From JBGLNJ01 sp034434835 (GTDB lineage: Bacteria; Chloroflexota; Anaerolineae; Fen-1058), in assembly GCA_034434835.1 (NCBI GenBank), contig DAOTXX010000088.1:1-64000 (forward strand): a stretch of DNA of 64,000 nucleotides. The letters run 5' to 3'. The notes beneath the pieces were generated by a model. It ran no database searches. It worked only from the letters and a program-made list of their open reading frames with translations, and was not told where the DNA came from. Shown here piece by piece: positions 15,828 through 24,244 of this stretch; positions within the stretch are counted from its first letter, which is position 1; each line of letters opens with the position of its first letter. A program made the position numbers and the translations under genes.

Positions 15828-16514
15828 TTACCCTTCTGCACCGGGAACAAACGAACCAATGGCGGCTGGCATGGTCAGCAGCATCAGCAAGGTCATGATC
15901 ACCGCCGAGGTCAAACACCACATGCACACCGCCTGGATGACAAACGGCTCCAGATAAGTCAGGTAAATCGAAAACAGCACGCCCAACACGGTCATCCCGT
16001 GAACGGCGAGCGGCGCGTAATCGGCCAGGCGATCCGCGCGAAAGCGGCCCCATAGCCAGGCCGCCAGAATCGCCACATAGCCGATCATGCCCAGCAGCCC
16101 CACCGGCAACACACCGAACAGCCTGGCGTAGGGACTGGACTGGACAGCGTTGCAATCGCCTACTGGCCCGCACACCGCCGCGACGGCTTGTGTTTCAACG
16201 TAGGTCAGGTATCCGGCGACAGCCAGGCCGACGATGATCAGGATGAGCATCGCCGCATCCATCCAGGCGGCTGAGGTCGGCGCAGACGCGAAATTGCTCT
16301 TCCAGGCGCGCAGCCACATCACGCCGACGAACACGAGGGCGGCGACCATTCCGATCAGAGTGGCGATGGCTAACGCAAAACCGTTCGACCCCGTTGGCTC
16401 GGCCGGCGCAGGTGAAAATCCCAATTGCAGCGGTAAAGCGATCAACATCAACATGGTGAACCAGAAAGGTCGGGAATTTTCCACGTAGCGTGGTAGAGCC
16501 CTACGACCTGTCAT
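15828..16514 (-). CDS. vitamin K epoxide reductase (VKOR) family membrane protein
   Basis: About 228 residues with several membrane helices. The loop cysteines are in CGPVGDC and the quinone-side active pair is CMWC, as in bacterial VKOR, which re-oxidises periplasmic disulfide-forming thioredoxins. The open frame runs upstream to 16640, but that stretch is a translation of a palindromic repeat (16509-16596), so the true start is the ATG at 16514 or further in, for example the GTG at 16484. No fused thioredoxin domain is present. Neighbours (CNNM, kinase-like) give no functional hint. Confidence 0.88.
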   Translation of the reverse strand: MTGRRALPRYVENSRPFWFTMLMLIALPLQLGFSPAPAEPTGSNGFALAIATLIGMVAALVFVGVMWLRAWKSNFASAPTSAAWMDAAMLILIIVGLAVAGYLTYVETQAVAAVCGPVGDCNAVQSSPYARLFGVLPVGLLGMIGYVAILAAWLWGRFRADRLADYAPLAVHGMTVLGVLFSIYLTYLEPFVIQAVCMWCLTSAVIMTLLMLLTMPAAIGSFVPGAEG

Positions 16515-16596
16515 TGCGAGCCGCCGGAGGCGGCGAAGCAATCTCATCCTTGTCACACAAAGATTGCTTCGGGCGCTGCGCGCCCTCGCAATGACA
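16509..16596. repeat. palindromic intergenic element, TGTCATTGCGAG family
   Basis: 88 bp with perfect 12-bp terminal inverted repeats TGTCATTGCGAG / CTCGCAATGACA and inner arms CGAAGCAATCT / AGATTGCTTCG. Other copies are at 22203-22284 and 58753-58853, with a variant at 28380-28461. MITE- or REP-like; no coding capacity. Confidence 0.85.
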
Positions 16597-16673
16597 GTGT
16601 TGCCCACGTCAAGCAGGAAATGCCCAAAAAGTTTTCTCACTTGGTCCCCCTCAAAAAGAACACTTGACTTTTC

Positions 16674-17304
16674 CTATCTGGCCCACAGCCCACCAGTCTG
16701 TTCCATCCAATCGGCGATCCGCTCGACCGCCCCCGCGATGTTGTTGTCCGAAATGTCCACTTCCAGTTTGGACAGGATGGATTGGTTGACGAATCGGCGC
16801 ATCAGTTCTTGCTCATCAATGAACACTTGCAGACGATCGTACTGCACCGGATTGCCCGAAACCTTGAGTCGCTCCGCGCGGGCGGCCTCGAAGGACTCGG
16901 GCGTCCGGACGCAAAAGACCAGGCGAAAGCCCAGCGCGTTCAGTCGCTCCTCCAGCCAACGAAAATCATAATCCTTGCCATACGTTCGCCATTGGTACGT
17001 GCGCGTCGAGATGTGGAAACGGTCCACGATCCACGAATAATAGCGCTGCAGCTCGAACAATCGCGCCCACGTTGCATAGGTTTCCATCGCCAGCGATTCT
17101 TCGTGCGGCTCAAAGTTGACGAGACCTCGCCCCCCACGGAAAATTGGTGAACGCGCACCATTCCGCCGAAATCAACGGCGAATGGTAACGGTACTTGCGC
17201 GGCCCGACGATGCGCGGGTGTTCGTTGAGCACAAAAGCGATCTCGGTCTTGAAGGTCAGCCGCGTGCCTTCGAGAATGATTTTCGGACAGAGTTTCGCGC
17301 CCAT
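16674..17304 (-). pseudogene. kinase-like P-loop protein, frameshifted at a G6 run
   Basis: Two minus-strand frames belong together. The N-terminal 17304-17130 portion reads MGAKLCPKIILEGTRLTFK...NEHPRIVGPRKYRYHSPLIS, and the C-terminal part reads on as RGLVNFEPHEESLAMETYATW to WMEQTGGLWAR. Removing one base from the six-C run at 17130-17135 (plus strand) joins them in frame. The product of about 209 residues looks like a thymidylate/nucleoside-kinase-like P-loop protein, but the Walker A position reads GTRLTFKT, with Phe in place of Gly before the Lys. Either a sequencing error, a real frameshift, or slippage. It begins 3 bases after the GNAT stop. Confidence 0.65.
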
Positions 17305-17307
17305 CGC

Positions 17308-17853
17308 TCAGCTCTTGCGATTCAGCGCGCACCATTCGTCGCGCAAGACGGCCATAATGTGCTCATCATGCCACTGGCCTTCGCGAAAGAGCACTTGCCG
17401 GCGCACACCTTCCAGCTTAAAGCCGCACTTGTCATACACACGGATAGCTCGCTGGTTGAACGAAAAGACCTGCAGCTCGATGCGGTGCAGGTTGACTTCT
17501 TCAAAGCCGTAGCGCAAGAGCACTCGCGTTGCGTCTGTGCCAAAGCCGCGGCCCCAGAAATTCTTGTCCCCGATAAAGATGCCCAGGGTCGCATGGTGAC
17601 TTGACCAGTCAATCTGATGCAGGCCGCAATTGCCGATGAGCCTGCACTCGGCGCGAGTGAGAATCGCAAAATGTCGCGCGTCCCGCTCCTCGCGCTGGCG
17701 GTTGAACCACTCTTCTTCATCTTGCATCGTGTACGGATGGGGCAGTGTGGCTGCCAGAAAACGCCGCACTTCCCAATCATTCAGCCATTCGACATAGCAA
17801 GGCAGATAGTCACGCTGGATGGCGCTCAGCGTGACGAGTTCGCCGTTGAACAT
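17308..17853 (-). CDS. GNAT-family N-acetyltransferase, RimJ/RimL type
   Basis: 181 residues from ATG 17853, chosen because CAGGAGA lies 5-6 bases upstream; a longer frame to 17892 lacks a site. GNAT landmarks: LIGNCGLHQIDWSSHHATLG, then the acetyl-CoA loop FWGRGFGTDATRVLLRYGF, and the C-terminal VYDKCGFKLEGV. This subfamily acetylates protein N-termini or small amines. Immediately precedes the frameshifted kinase-like gene. Confidence 0.9.
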   Translation of the reverse strand: MFNGELVTLSAIQRDYLPCYVEWLNDWEVRRFLAATLPHPYTMQDEEEWFNRQREERDARHFAILTRAECRLIGNCGLHQIDWSSHHATLGIFIGDKNFWGRGFGTDATRVLLRYGFEEVNLHRIELQVFSFNQRAIRVYDKCGFKLEGVRRQVLFREGQWHDEHIMAVLRDEWCALNRKS

Positions 17854-17982
17854 GATCGTCTCCTGACAAAGAATGTGCTCCGAGTATATCATGCCCTGCC
17901 TGGCTTTGCCAGCTTGACAGCTTATCCTGTTGCGGGTATGCTAAGAACCTGATAGATATGGACATTCAGATCATGTTTTGGA

Positions 17983-18047
17983 GTAGGGGCGACCACTAGC
18001 CCATGCGGGCCACAAGCTGCCCCCGCATGGGGGTTGCGGTCGCCCAC
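17983..18047. repeat. nested palindrome upstream of obg
   Basis: Outer arms GGGCGACC (17987-17994) / GGTCGCCC (18038-18045) enclose inner arms CCCATGCGGG / CCCGCATGGG. It ends about 13 bases before the obg start, so if transcribed it would fold in the leader. It may be a dispersed intergenic element. Confidence 0.7.
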
Positions 18048-18059
18048 CATTGCCGAATC

Positions 18060-19316
18060 ATGTTCCTGGATCAAATCAAGATCACCGTGAAAGCAGGTGA
18101 CGGCGGCAACGGATGCGTGTCGTTCCGCCGTGAAAAATACGTCCCCTTCGGCGGGCCGAACGGCGGCGACGGCGGACGCGGCGGCGACGTGATCTTGGTT
18201 GTGGACCGCAAGCTCAACACGCTTTTCACATTCCAGCACAAGACGCGCTTTGAGGCCCCACGCGGCGAAAACGGGCGCGGCAAGGATCAGACCGGCGCGG
18301 ACGGTGCGGACCTGGTGCTTCGTGTGCCGCCCGGCACGGTCGTGCGCGATGCCGAGACCGGCATGCTGATCGCCGATCTCGTCGCGCCCGGTCAGGAGCT
18401 GCGCGTGGCGCGCGGCGGACGAGGCGGACGCGGCAACGCGCGCTTTGCCACGCCGACGAACCAGGCGCCCCGCATGGCCGAAAACGGCGAGCCGGGTGAG
18501 CGCAAGACACTCCTGCTCGAACTCAAGCTGATCGCCGATGTGGGCATCGTCGGCCTGCCGAACGCGGGCAAGTCCACGCTGTTGGCTTCGGTGAGCGCGG
18601 CGCGGCCCAAGATCGCCGACTATCCGTTCACGACGCTCGAACCCTATCTTGGCGTGGCGACGTTGGACAACGAGACGACGCTCGTGCTGGCCGACATCCC
18701 CGGCCTGATCGAGGGCGCGTCCACGGGCGCAGGACTGGGTCACGAGTTCTTGCGTCACATCGAGCGGACGCGCGTGCTCATCCACCTGTTGGACGGCTCG
18801 CGTGAAAATCCGCTCGACGATTACGAGACGATCAACCAGGAGCTGGACGCGCACGGTCACGGGCTGGCCGAAAAGCCGCAGATCGTCGGCTTTAACAAGA
18901 TGGATTTGCCCGAAGCACAGCAGCGCTGGCCGCAGGTCAAACGTGAATTTGAAAAGCGCGGGGTCGAAGCGATAGCGATCTCGGCCGTCGCTCAGGACGG
19001 CGTGCGCGAGCTGCTCTATCACGCGGCGCAGAAACTGGCCGAGCTCCCGCCCGTCGAGATCGTCGAGCCGATCCCTGTGATCACCTTGACCCAAGAAGAG
19101 CCATTCACCATTGAGCGGCGTTGGGATGGTTGGCACGTGAGCGGGGCGCGGATCGAAAAACTGGTGACGATGAGCCGCTTTGATTCTTTCGAGGCGTTGC
19201 AACACTTGCAGCGCAAGCTGGAACAGCTCGGCGTGATCGAGGCGTTGACCCAGGCCGGTGTGCAAGAAGGCGACTCAGTCTTTTTGGCCGATTACGAGAT
19301 GGAGTGGCGCCCGTGA
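18060..19316 (+). CDS. obgE: Obg/CgtA ribosome-associated GTPase
   Basis: 418 residues from ATG 18060. The Gly-rich Obg fold spans residues 1-158 (KAGDGGNGCVSFRREKYVP). The GTPase domain has G1 GLPNAGKST, G3 DIPGLIEGA and G4 NKMD, and a C-terminal OCT domain covers about 340-418 (ERRWDGWHVSGARIEKLV). Acts in 50S ribosome assembly and the stringent response. Followed by nadD after 73 bases that contain a degenerate repeat. Confidence 0.97.
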   Translation: MFLDQIKITVKAGDGGNGCVSFRREKYVPFGGPNGGDGGRGGDVILVVDRKLNTLFTFQHKTRFEAPRGENGRGKDQTGADGADLVLRVPPGTVVRDAETGMLIADLVAPGQELRVARGGRGGRGNARFATPTNQAPRMAENGEPGERKTLLLELKLIADVGIVGLPNAGKSTLLASVSAARPKIADYPFTTLEPYLGVATLDNETTLVLADIPGLIEGASTGAGLGHEFLRHIERTRVLIHLLDGSRENPLDDYETINQELDAHGHGLAEKPQIVGFNKMDLPEAQQRWPQVKREFEKRGVEAIAISAVAQDGVRELLYHAAQKLAELPPVEIVEPIPVITLTQEEPFTIERRWDGWHVSGARIEKLVTMSRFDSFEALQHLQRKLEQLGVIEALTQAGVQEGDSVFLADYEMEWRP

Positions 19317-19324
19317 TCGCGGTC

Positions 19325-19377
19325 GCATTTTGCATCTCGCATCTCGCTCCACTACGTTCCACGCTCTGCGCTCCACG
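19325..19377. repeat. degenerate repeat between obg and nadD
   Basis: CATTTTGCATCTCGCATCTC is followed by GCTCCACTACGTTCCACGCT-like units. Locus-specific, imperfect units of about 7-10 bases. Confidence 0.5.
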
Positions 19378-19389
19378 AGGTGTGTCAGC

Positions 19390-19989
19390 GTGACTCGCCT
19401 CGGCATCCTCGGCGGCACGTTCGATCCTCCGCACCTCGCGCATCTGGTGATGGCCGAGCAGGCCCGCGAGCAGTTGAAGCTGGAGCGCGTGTTGTTCGTC
19501 CCGGCGGGTCAACAGCCGCTCAAGCATCACCGGACCACCACACCGGTCGAACTGCGGGTGGCGATGACGCAACTGGCGATCGCGGGCAACCCGGCGTTCG
19601 AACTTTCGCGCGTGGACGTGGACCGCCCCGGCCCGCACTATACCGCCGATATGCTGGCGCTGATTCACCGGGCCTATCCGGGTGACGCGCTGTACTTGCT
19701 GATCGGCTCGGACAGCCTGCGTGACCTGTTGACCTGGCACGATCCGGCGCGCATCGTGGCGCAGGCGCGGCTGGCGGTGATGCGCCGCCCTGGGGTCGAG
19801 CCTGACCTGCAAGCTTTGGAGGCTGCGCTGCCGGGCATCACCGAACGGGTGGATTGGGTGGACGCGCCCGGCCTGGATATTTCGTCATCCGACCTTCAGC
19901 GGCGTGTGCGCGCCAGGCTCTCGATCCGGTATCTCGTGCCGAAAGCGGTCGAAAGTTTCATCCTTGAGCAGGGTTTGTATGTTTCGTGA
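19390..19989 (+). CDS. nadD: nicotinate-nucleotide adenylyltransferase
   Basis: 199 residues from GTG 19390, preceded by GAGG. It has the nucleotidyl-transferase signature GGTFDPPHLAHL, with the usual Gly of HxGH replaced by Ala. IGSDSLRDLLTWHDPARI and the C-terminal ISSSDLQRRVRARLSIRYLV are typical of NadD, the adenylylation step in NAD biosynthesis. Order obg-nadD is common in bacteria. Confidence 0.95.
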   Translation: MTRLGILGGTFDPPHLAHLVMAEQAREQLKLERVLFVPAGQQPLKHHRTTTPVELRVAMTQLAIAGNPAFELSRVDVDRPGPHYTADMLALIHRAYPGDALYLLIGSDSLRDLLTWHDPARIVAQARLAVMRRPGVEPDLQALEAALPGITERVDWVDAPGLDISSSDLQRRVRARLSIRYLVPKAVESFILEQGLYVS

Positions 19990-20001
19990 GGAGGGGTGAT
20001 C

Positions 20002-20751
20002 TTGCACGTTGACTTGAGCGGCAAGGTGGCTTTGGTGACGGGCGCCGGACGCGGGATCGGCCGGGCGATCGCTGTGGGACTGGCCCGCGCGGGCGCGGCC
20101 GTCGCTGTCAACGACATCAACCCGGACTCGTGCGCGCGCATCGCTGCCGAGCTGGCCCCACACTCGGCCGGGTTCCAGGCGGACGTTTCCAACAAGCACG
20201 CTGTCCAGACGATGATCGAAGCTGTGCTGGAACGATGGGGGCGGCTGGACATTTTGATCAACAACGCTGGGGTCGAGCCGCACGCCAGCCTCTTGACGAT
20301 GGACGAGTGGGATTGGCGGCGCACGATGGACGTCAACCTCACCGGGCCGTTTCTGTGCACGCAATCGGCGGCGCGCGTGATGAAGGACACGGGGGGCGGC
20401 GTGATCGTCAACATCGCCTCTATCGCCGGGCGCGCCAGCGGACTGCGCGAGCGTTCCGCCTACGTCGCCAGCAAGACGGGACTCGTGGGCCTGACCAAAG
20501 AGAGCGCGCGCGAGCTGGCTGCCTATCACATTCGTGTCAACGCCGTTTGCCCGGGCGTCATCGAAACCGAGATGACGGCGCATCTGCGCCAGGACGAAGC
20601 CCAGATGAACAAGTGGCTGCAAGACATCCCGCAAGGTCGCCTCGGCCAGCCCAATGATGTCGTGGGCCTGGTGTTGTTTCTGTGCAGCGAGGCCGCGGCG
20701 TATATCACCGGCCAGGCGATCCATGTGGATGGCGGCAAGGTGATGATCTAA
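20002..20751 (+). CDS. short-chain dehydrogenase/reductase, FabG-like
   Basis: About 249 residues from TTG 20002. GAGGAGG at 19988-19994 fits this start better than the GTG at 19996. Cofactor motif GAGRGIGR, structural NNAG, catalytic Ser in NIASIAGRAS and YVASK. Ends with the FabG-like ITGQAIHVDGGKVMI. Substrate undetermined; 3-oxoacyl-ACP or a small alcohol are both possible. Twelve bases after nadD. Confidence 0.92.
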   Translation: MHVDLSGKVALVTGAGRGIGRAIAVGLARAGAAVAVNDINPDSCARIAAELAPHSAGFQADVSNKHAVQTMIEAVLERWGRLDILINNAGVEPHASLLTMDEWDWRRTMDVNLTGPFLCTQSAARVMKDTGGGVIVNIASIAGRASGLRERSAYVASKTGLVGLTKESARELAAYHIRVNAVCPGVIETEMTAHLRQDEAQMNKWLQDIPQGRLGQPNDVVGLVLFLCSEAAAYITGQAIHVDGGKVMI

Positions 20752-20816
20752 AGGCGGAAGGCGGAAGGATGAAGGCGGAAAGTTTCATCCTTCATCCCTC
20801 ATCCTTCATCCTTCAA
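20752..20816. repeat. inverted degenerate repeat after the SDR gene
   Basis: AGGCGGAAGGCGGAAGGATG units are followed by TTTCATCCTTCATCCCTCAT units. The second half is roughly complementary to the first, so it can fold as a long imperfect hairpin while also being a tandem array. Confidence 0.7.
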
Positions 20817-20821
20817 TCAAG

Positions 20822-21247
20822 ATGTTGCATCCCATGACGGGCCTGCCCACAGGCACTCAAGTAGACCAATTGCTGGCGGCGCATCAATCGAATGACGATT
20901 GGTGTGTGATGTACGTGGCGCTGGAAGGCTTTCAGGCGTTCGACGGCGACGCTTTCGCCGCGCGCAAGGTGCTGCGCTTTATGGCCTATCTGCTCACCGA
21001 CGTGGTGGACGAACTGGGCGGGCCGAGCGATTGGGTGGCGCATCCGGGCAGCGATGAGTTTGTCGTCGCCACCGAGCGCGAGTACGCCGATCGCATCCGC
21101 GGCCGCCTGCTGCGCCGCTTTGAGGAGGAAAAGATCGGCTTTTACGATCCGATAGACTGGTCGCGCGGCTTTACCGAGATCGAGCGGCCCGGCGGCGGGG
21201 TCTGGCGCGTGCCGGTCATGCGGCTCAACATCACCATCATGCCATGA
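20822..21247 (+). CDS. degenerate GGDEF-like domain protein
   Basis: 141 residues. HPMTGLPTGTQVDQLL resembles the 'DPLTGLPNR' start of GGDEF domains, and HPGSDEFVVA occupies the place of the GG(D/E)EF signature. The C-terminal part is divergent and lacks a clear RxxD inhibitory site. The domain is slightly short (141 against about 160). It could be an inactive cyclic-di-GMP binding or structural relative. No sensor domain is fused. Confidence 0.6.
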   Translation: MLHPMTGLPTGTQVDQLLAAHQSNDDWCVMYVALEGFQAFDGDAFAARKVLRFMAYLLTDVVDELGGPSDWVAHPGSDEFVVATEREYADRIRGRLLRRFEEEKIGFYDPIDWSRGFTEIERPGGGVWRVPVMRLNITIMP

Positions 21248-21259
21248 AAGGACGTGACC

Positions 21260-22069
21260 ATGCAGAGGGGTTTGCCTCTCGACCGGGAGGCCTTTACGAC
21301 GTTTGTCGCTGCCGCGTTGGCCCAAGCGCCAGACATTGAGGTCCTATCGCAGACGACCTTGTCGCTTGGAATACGCGCGAACGGCGTCGAAGGACAGATG
21401 AACCTGGACAACGCATACGCGCAGTATTGTCGCGCGCCCGAAGCGCTTGATAAACTGACCGATTTCCTAGTCTCCCAGGTGCAGTCCTTTTCCCAGACCA
21501 TCGAAACGCCGCCGCTGACTGACGCGATCGGATCCCTTTACCCACAGGTCAAACCGATCAGCTATCTTGAGATGGTTCGTGCGCAGGGCATCCCATCGTT
21601 GGTCTCGCGCCCCCTGGTCGCTGATCTGGTGATCACCTATGTGATGGACCGCCCGGACAGCATGATCCCGATCACCGTGCGGCACACGGCGACTTGGCAG
21701 ATTGACGAGCCGACGCTGCACCAGATCGCCATGTCTAACCTGGCCGGGCGCGAGACCGAATACAGCGTGGGGGGACAAGGTCCCCATCAACTCTTTTTCT
21801 GCCAGTCCATGGATGGCTATGACGCGACACGTATCCTGCTGGCGGATTTGCTGGATGAGTGGGCCGCCCGACTCCGCCCTCATCGCCTGCTTTTGGGTCT
21901 GCCCAACCGCGACTTTCTCATTGGCTTTTCGGACGCCGACCCGGACACGGTGGCCGCGATTGCCGCGCAGGTTCGCCGTGACGCGGCCAGCCGTCCGTAC
22001 TCGATCACCGGCCGGTTGCTGGTCTGGGAAAACGGTACGTTGCGCGAATACCAGCCCATAGTCGTCTAG
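21260..22069 (+). CDS. DUF1444-family protein
   Basis: 269 residues from ATG 21260 with AAAGGA upstream. It matches the layout of DUF1444 proteins of unknown function: an N-terminal helical part, then QVKPISYLEMVRAQGIPSLV and the AWLITYVMDRPDSMIPIT-like core, and a final WENGTLREYQPIVV. No catalytic motif is evident. Follows the GGDEF-like gene by 12 bases, so the two are probably cotranscribed. Confidence 0.7.
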   Translation: MQRGLPLDREAFTTFVAAALAQAPDIEVLSQTTLSLGIRANGVEGQMNLDNAYAQYCRAPEALDKLTDFLVSQVQSFSQTIETPPLTDAIGSLYPQVKPISYLEMVRAQGIPSLVSRPLVADLVITYVMDRPDSMIPITVRHTATWQIDEPTLHQIAMSNLAGRETEYSVGGQGPHQLFFCQSMDGYDATRILLADLLDEWAARLRPHRLLLGLPNRDFLIGFSDADPDTVAAIAAQVRRDAASRPYSITGRLLVWENGTLREYQPIVV

Positions 22070-22140
22070 TCTTGTAGTTGCCTGGTCCTTTGGTCTTGTG
22101 GTCCTGCGACTATTCGACTATCAGACTGCCTGACTACTGA
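22069..22140. repeat. degenerate repeat after the DUF1444 gene
   Basis: Repeated GTAGTTGCCTGGTCCTTTGG, then TCTTGTGGTCC and CGACTATTCGACTATCAGAC, all variants of a 7-10-base unit. No gene. Confidence 0.6.
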
Positions 22141-22202
22141 ATTATATACTGCCAACGGTTATAAACTTTCGTTCTGTCCGTAGGCCATTGGCCGTCGCGC
22201 AC

Positions 22203-22284
22203 TGTCATTGCGAGCGCCCGCAGGGCGCGAAGCAATCTCTTGCGCTCGCTGGAGATTGCTTCGGCCTTCGGCCTCGCAATGACA
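22203..22284. repeat. palindromic intergenic element, TGTCATTGCGAG family
   Basis: 82 bp with terminal TGTCATTGCGAG / CTCGCAATGACA and inner CGAAGCAATCTC / AGATTGCTTCG. The open frame of the peptidase extends through it but the real start lies downstream. Confidence 0.85.
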
Positions 22285-22313
22285 AAATGAAACTTGGTAG
22301 CCGCGCCGAGTAT

Positions 22314-24206
22314 ATGAAACGTGTTTGCCTCTCTTTGTTGATTAGCGTTCTGATCATCTCTTGCGCGCAGCGGTCTGATCTTGCCCTGCCCGGCCGGGCG
22401 TCCCTCGCCGGGGAAACAGGGGGAAGAGAGGATCGGCCTGCGGCCATCGCCTCGTATCGCATCCAGGTCACACTCGATCCGGCGGCCAAGACGATCCGCG
22501 GTCACCAGGTCTTGACGTATCTCAATGCTTCGCCAGATGCGTTGGCCGAACTGCCTTTTCACCTTTACCTCAATGCCTTTCGGGATTATACGACAACGTT
22601 CCTGCGCGAAGGGGGCGGCGCAATGCGCCCGGATGTTTTTGACCCGGATCACCCCGGCTGGATCGAGGTGGACTCGGCGCGCACTCTGGGCGATAGCGCG
22701 GACCTGCCGCGCGCGTTCAATGCCGATCGCACCGTGATGACGCTCACGCTCCCCTTGCCGCTTCAGTCCGGCGCCACGGCGCAGATCGAATTCGACTTTC
22801 ACGCCCAACTGCCCAAGGTCTTTGCGCGCACCGGCTTTGGAGAGAATGACTTTTTCATGGTCGGCCAGTGGTTCCCCAAGATCGCCGTGTACGACGATCG
22901 CGGCTGGCATGCCTGGCCGTTCCACGCCAACGCCGAGTTCTTTGCCGACTTTGGCGCGTACGATGTGGCCGTCACCGTGCCCCAATCGTTCGTCGTCGGC
23001 GCGACAGGCAGACATACCCAAACGCAGGAGCAAGGCGATCTCAAGACCGAATTCTATCACGCAGAAGATGTGATTGATTTTGCCTGGACGGCCAGCCCGC
23101 ATTACAAGACGATCACGCGCCAGGCGGGCGAGGTCGAGATCGTTCTGCTCTATCAGCCAGAACATCAACCGTACGTCGAGCGATACCTCAAGGCGACCCG
23201 GCAGGCGCTCGAAGCCTATGGAGAGTGGTACGGGCCGTATCCCTATTCGCGCATCACCGTGGTGGATCCACCCTCCACGGCGGCCGGCGCGGCCGGGATG
23301 GAATATCCCATGTTGATCGCCGCCGGCGTCGGCCTGTTGGGCATCCCGGAGCTTCCGGGCGAGATGGTACGGGAAGCCGAAGTAGTGGTGCTCCACGAGA
23401 TGGGGCATCAGTGGTTCTATGCCGTCGTCGCCACGAACGAGGCCGAAGAGCCATGGCTCGACGAGGGCATGACGGATTTCTCGTGTGTCGAGGCGGCGAA
23501 TCGCTACTATGGCGAGCGAGCCTCGCTGCTCAACGCGCCCGGCTTTGGGCTGGGTTATGGTCAGGTGCGTCGGATGGAGTATCTGGCGAACCCGCGGGTG
23601 CCCATGTATGGCAAGGCCTGGGATTTTGACGGAATGTTGGATTACGGGGTTGCTGCCTACTCCAAGCCCGTGGTGGTGCTGACCACGCTCAAAAACATTC
23701 TGGGCGAAGAGACCTTCCGCCGCGTGATGAAAACGTATTACGAGCGTTATCGCTTCCGGCACCCGCGCACGGAGGATTTTATCGCTGTGGCGCAACAAGT
23801 GAGCGGGCGCGATCTCGCCTGGTTCTTTGACCAGACCGTGTTTGGCCGCGGCGTGCTCGATTACGCGGTCGAATCAGTCAAAACGCAGCCCAATGGCGGC
23901 CAGTATCAGTCAAAAGTGGTCTTGTCCCGCAAAGGCGAGGTCCAGTCCCCGGTGGATGTGCTCGTCGCGTTTGCCGATGGCTCGGCCCAGCAGCAGGTGT
24001 GGGACGGTTGGGCTTTTTCCCAAACGCTCACGTTCGAAACGTCCGTGCCGCTGGCTTACGTGGTGCTTGACCCTGAGCGCAAGTTTGCGATGGAACTCGA
24101 TGCAGTGAATAACAGTCTCACCCTCCAGCCTCAGGTCGCGCCGCTCGCGCGCTTTGCCAGCCGGTGGCTGTTTTGGATGCAGGCGATTGGGGATTTTGGG
24201 TATTAA
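22314..24206 (+). CDS. M1-family (gluzincin) metallopeptidase, lipoprotein
   Basis: 630 residues from ATG 22314; earlier in-frame starts lie in the palindromic repeat. The N-terminus is a lipoprotein signal with lipobox LIISC. The zinc site is HEMGHQWF with the downstream Glu in EPWLDEGMTDF, and AAGMEYPML stands in for the GxMEN aminopeptidase motif. The C-terminal region after SGRDLAWFFDQTVFGRG resembles M1 C-terminal barrels. Likely an envelope-anchored peptidase. Confidence 0.9.
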   Translation: MKRVCLSLLISVLIISCAQRSDLALPGRASLAGETGGREDRPAAIASYRIQVTLDPAAKTIRGHQVLTYLNASPDALAELPFHLYLNAFRDYTTTFLREGGGAMRPDVFDPDHPGWIEVDSARTLGDSADLPRAFNADRTVMTLTLPLPLQSGATAQIEFDFHAQLPKVFARTGFGENDFFMVGQWFPKIAVYDDRGWHAWPFHANAEFFADFGAYDVAVTVPQSFVVGATGRHTQTQEQGDLKTEFYHAEDVIDFAWTASPHYKTITRQAGEVEIVLLYQPEHQPYVERYLKATRQALEAYGEWYGPYPYSRITVVDPPSTAAGAAGMEYPMLIAAGVGLLGIPELPGEMVREAEVVVLHEMGHQWFYAVVATNEAEEPWLDEGMTDFSCVEAANRYYGERASLLNAPGFGLGYGQVRRMEYLANPRVPMYGKAWDFDGMLDYGVAAYSKPVVVLTTLKNILGEETFRRVMKTYYERYRFRHPRTEDFIAVAQQVSGRDLAWFFDQTVFGRGVLDYAVESVKTQPNGGQYQSKVVLSRKGEVQSPVDVLVAFADGSAQQQVWDGWAFSQTLTFETSVPLAYVVLDPERKFAMELDAVNNSLTLQPQVAPLARFASRWLFWMQAIGDFGY

Positions 24207-24244
24207 GGATTGGGGATTAGAGATTGGGTATTGGAGATTGGAGC
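24190..24244. repeat. degenerate GATTGGG repeat before the HAD gene
   Basis: GGATTGGGGATTAGAGATTG and further GGTATTGGAGATTGG units fill the gap and the apparent 5' extension of the HAD frame. Confidence 0.65.

Noticed and set aside
17922..19265. A 447-codon minus-strand frame opposite obg
   Set aside because: Shadow of the Gly-rich obg gene, no recognisable domain.
22134..23798. A 554-codon minus-strand open frame opposite the M1 peptidase
   Set aside because: It is a mirror of the high-GC peptidase gene, has no domain, and is His/Arg-rich as expected of antisense frames. The plus-strand gene has HEMGHQWF and a lipobox.
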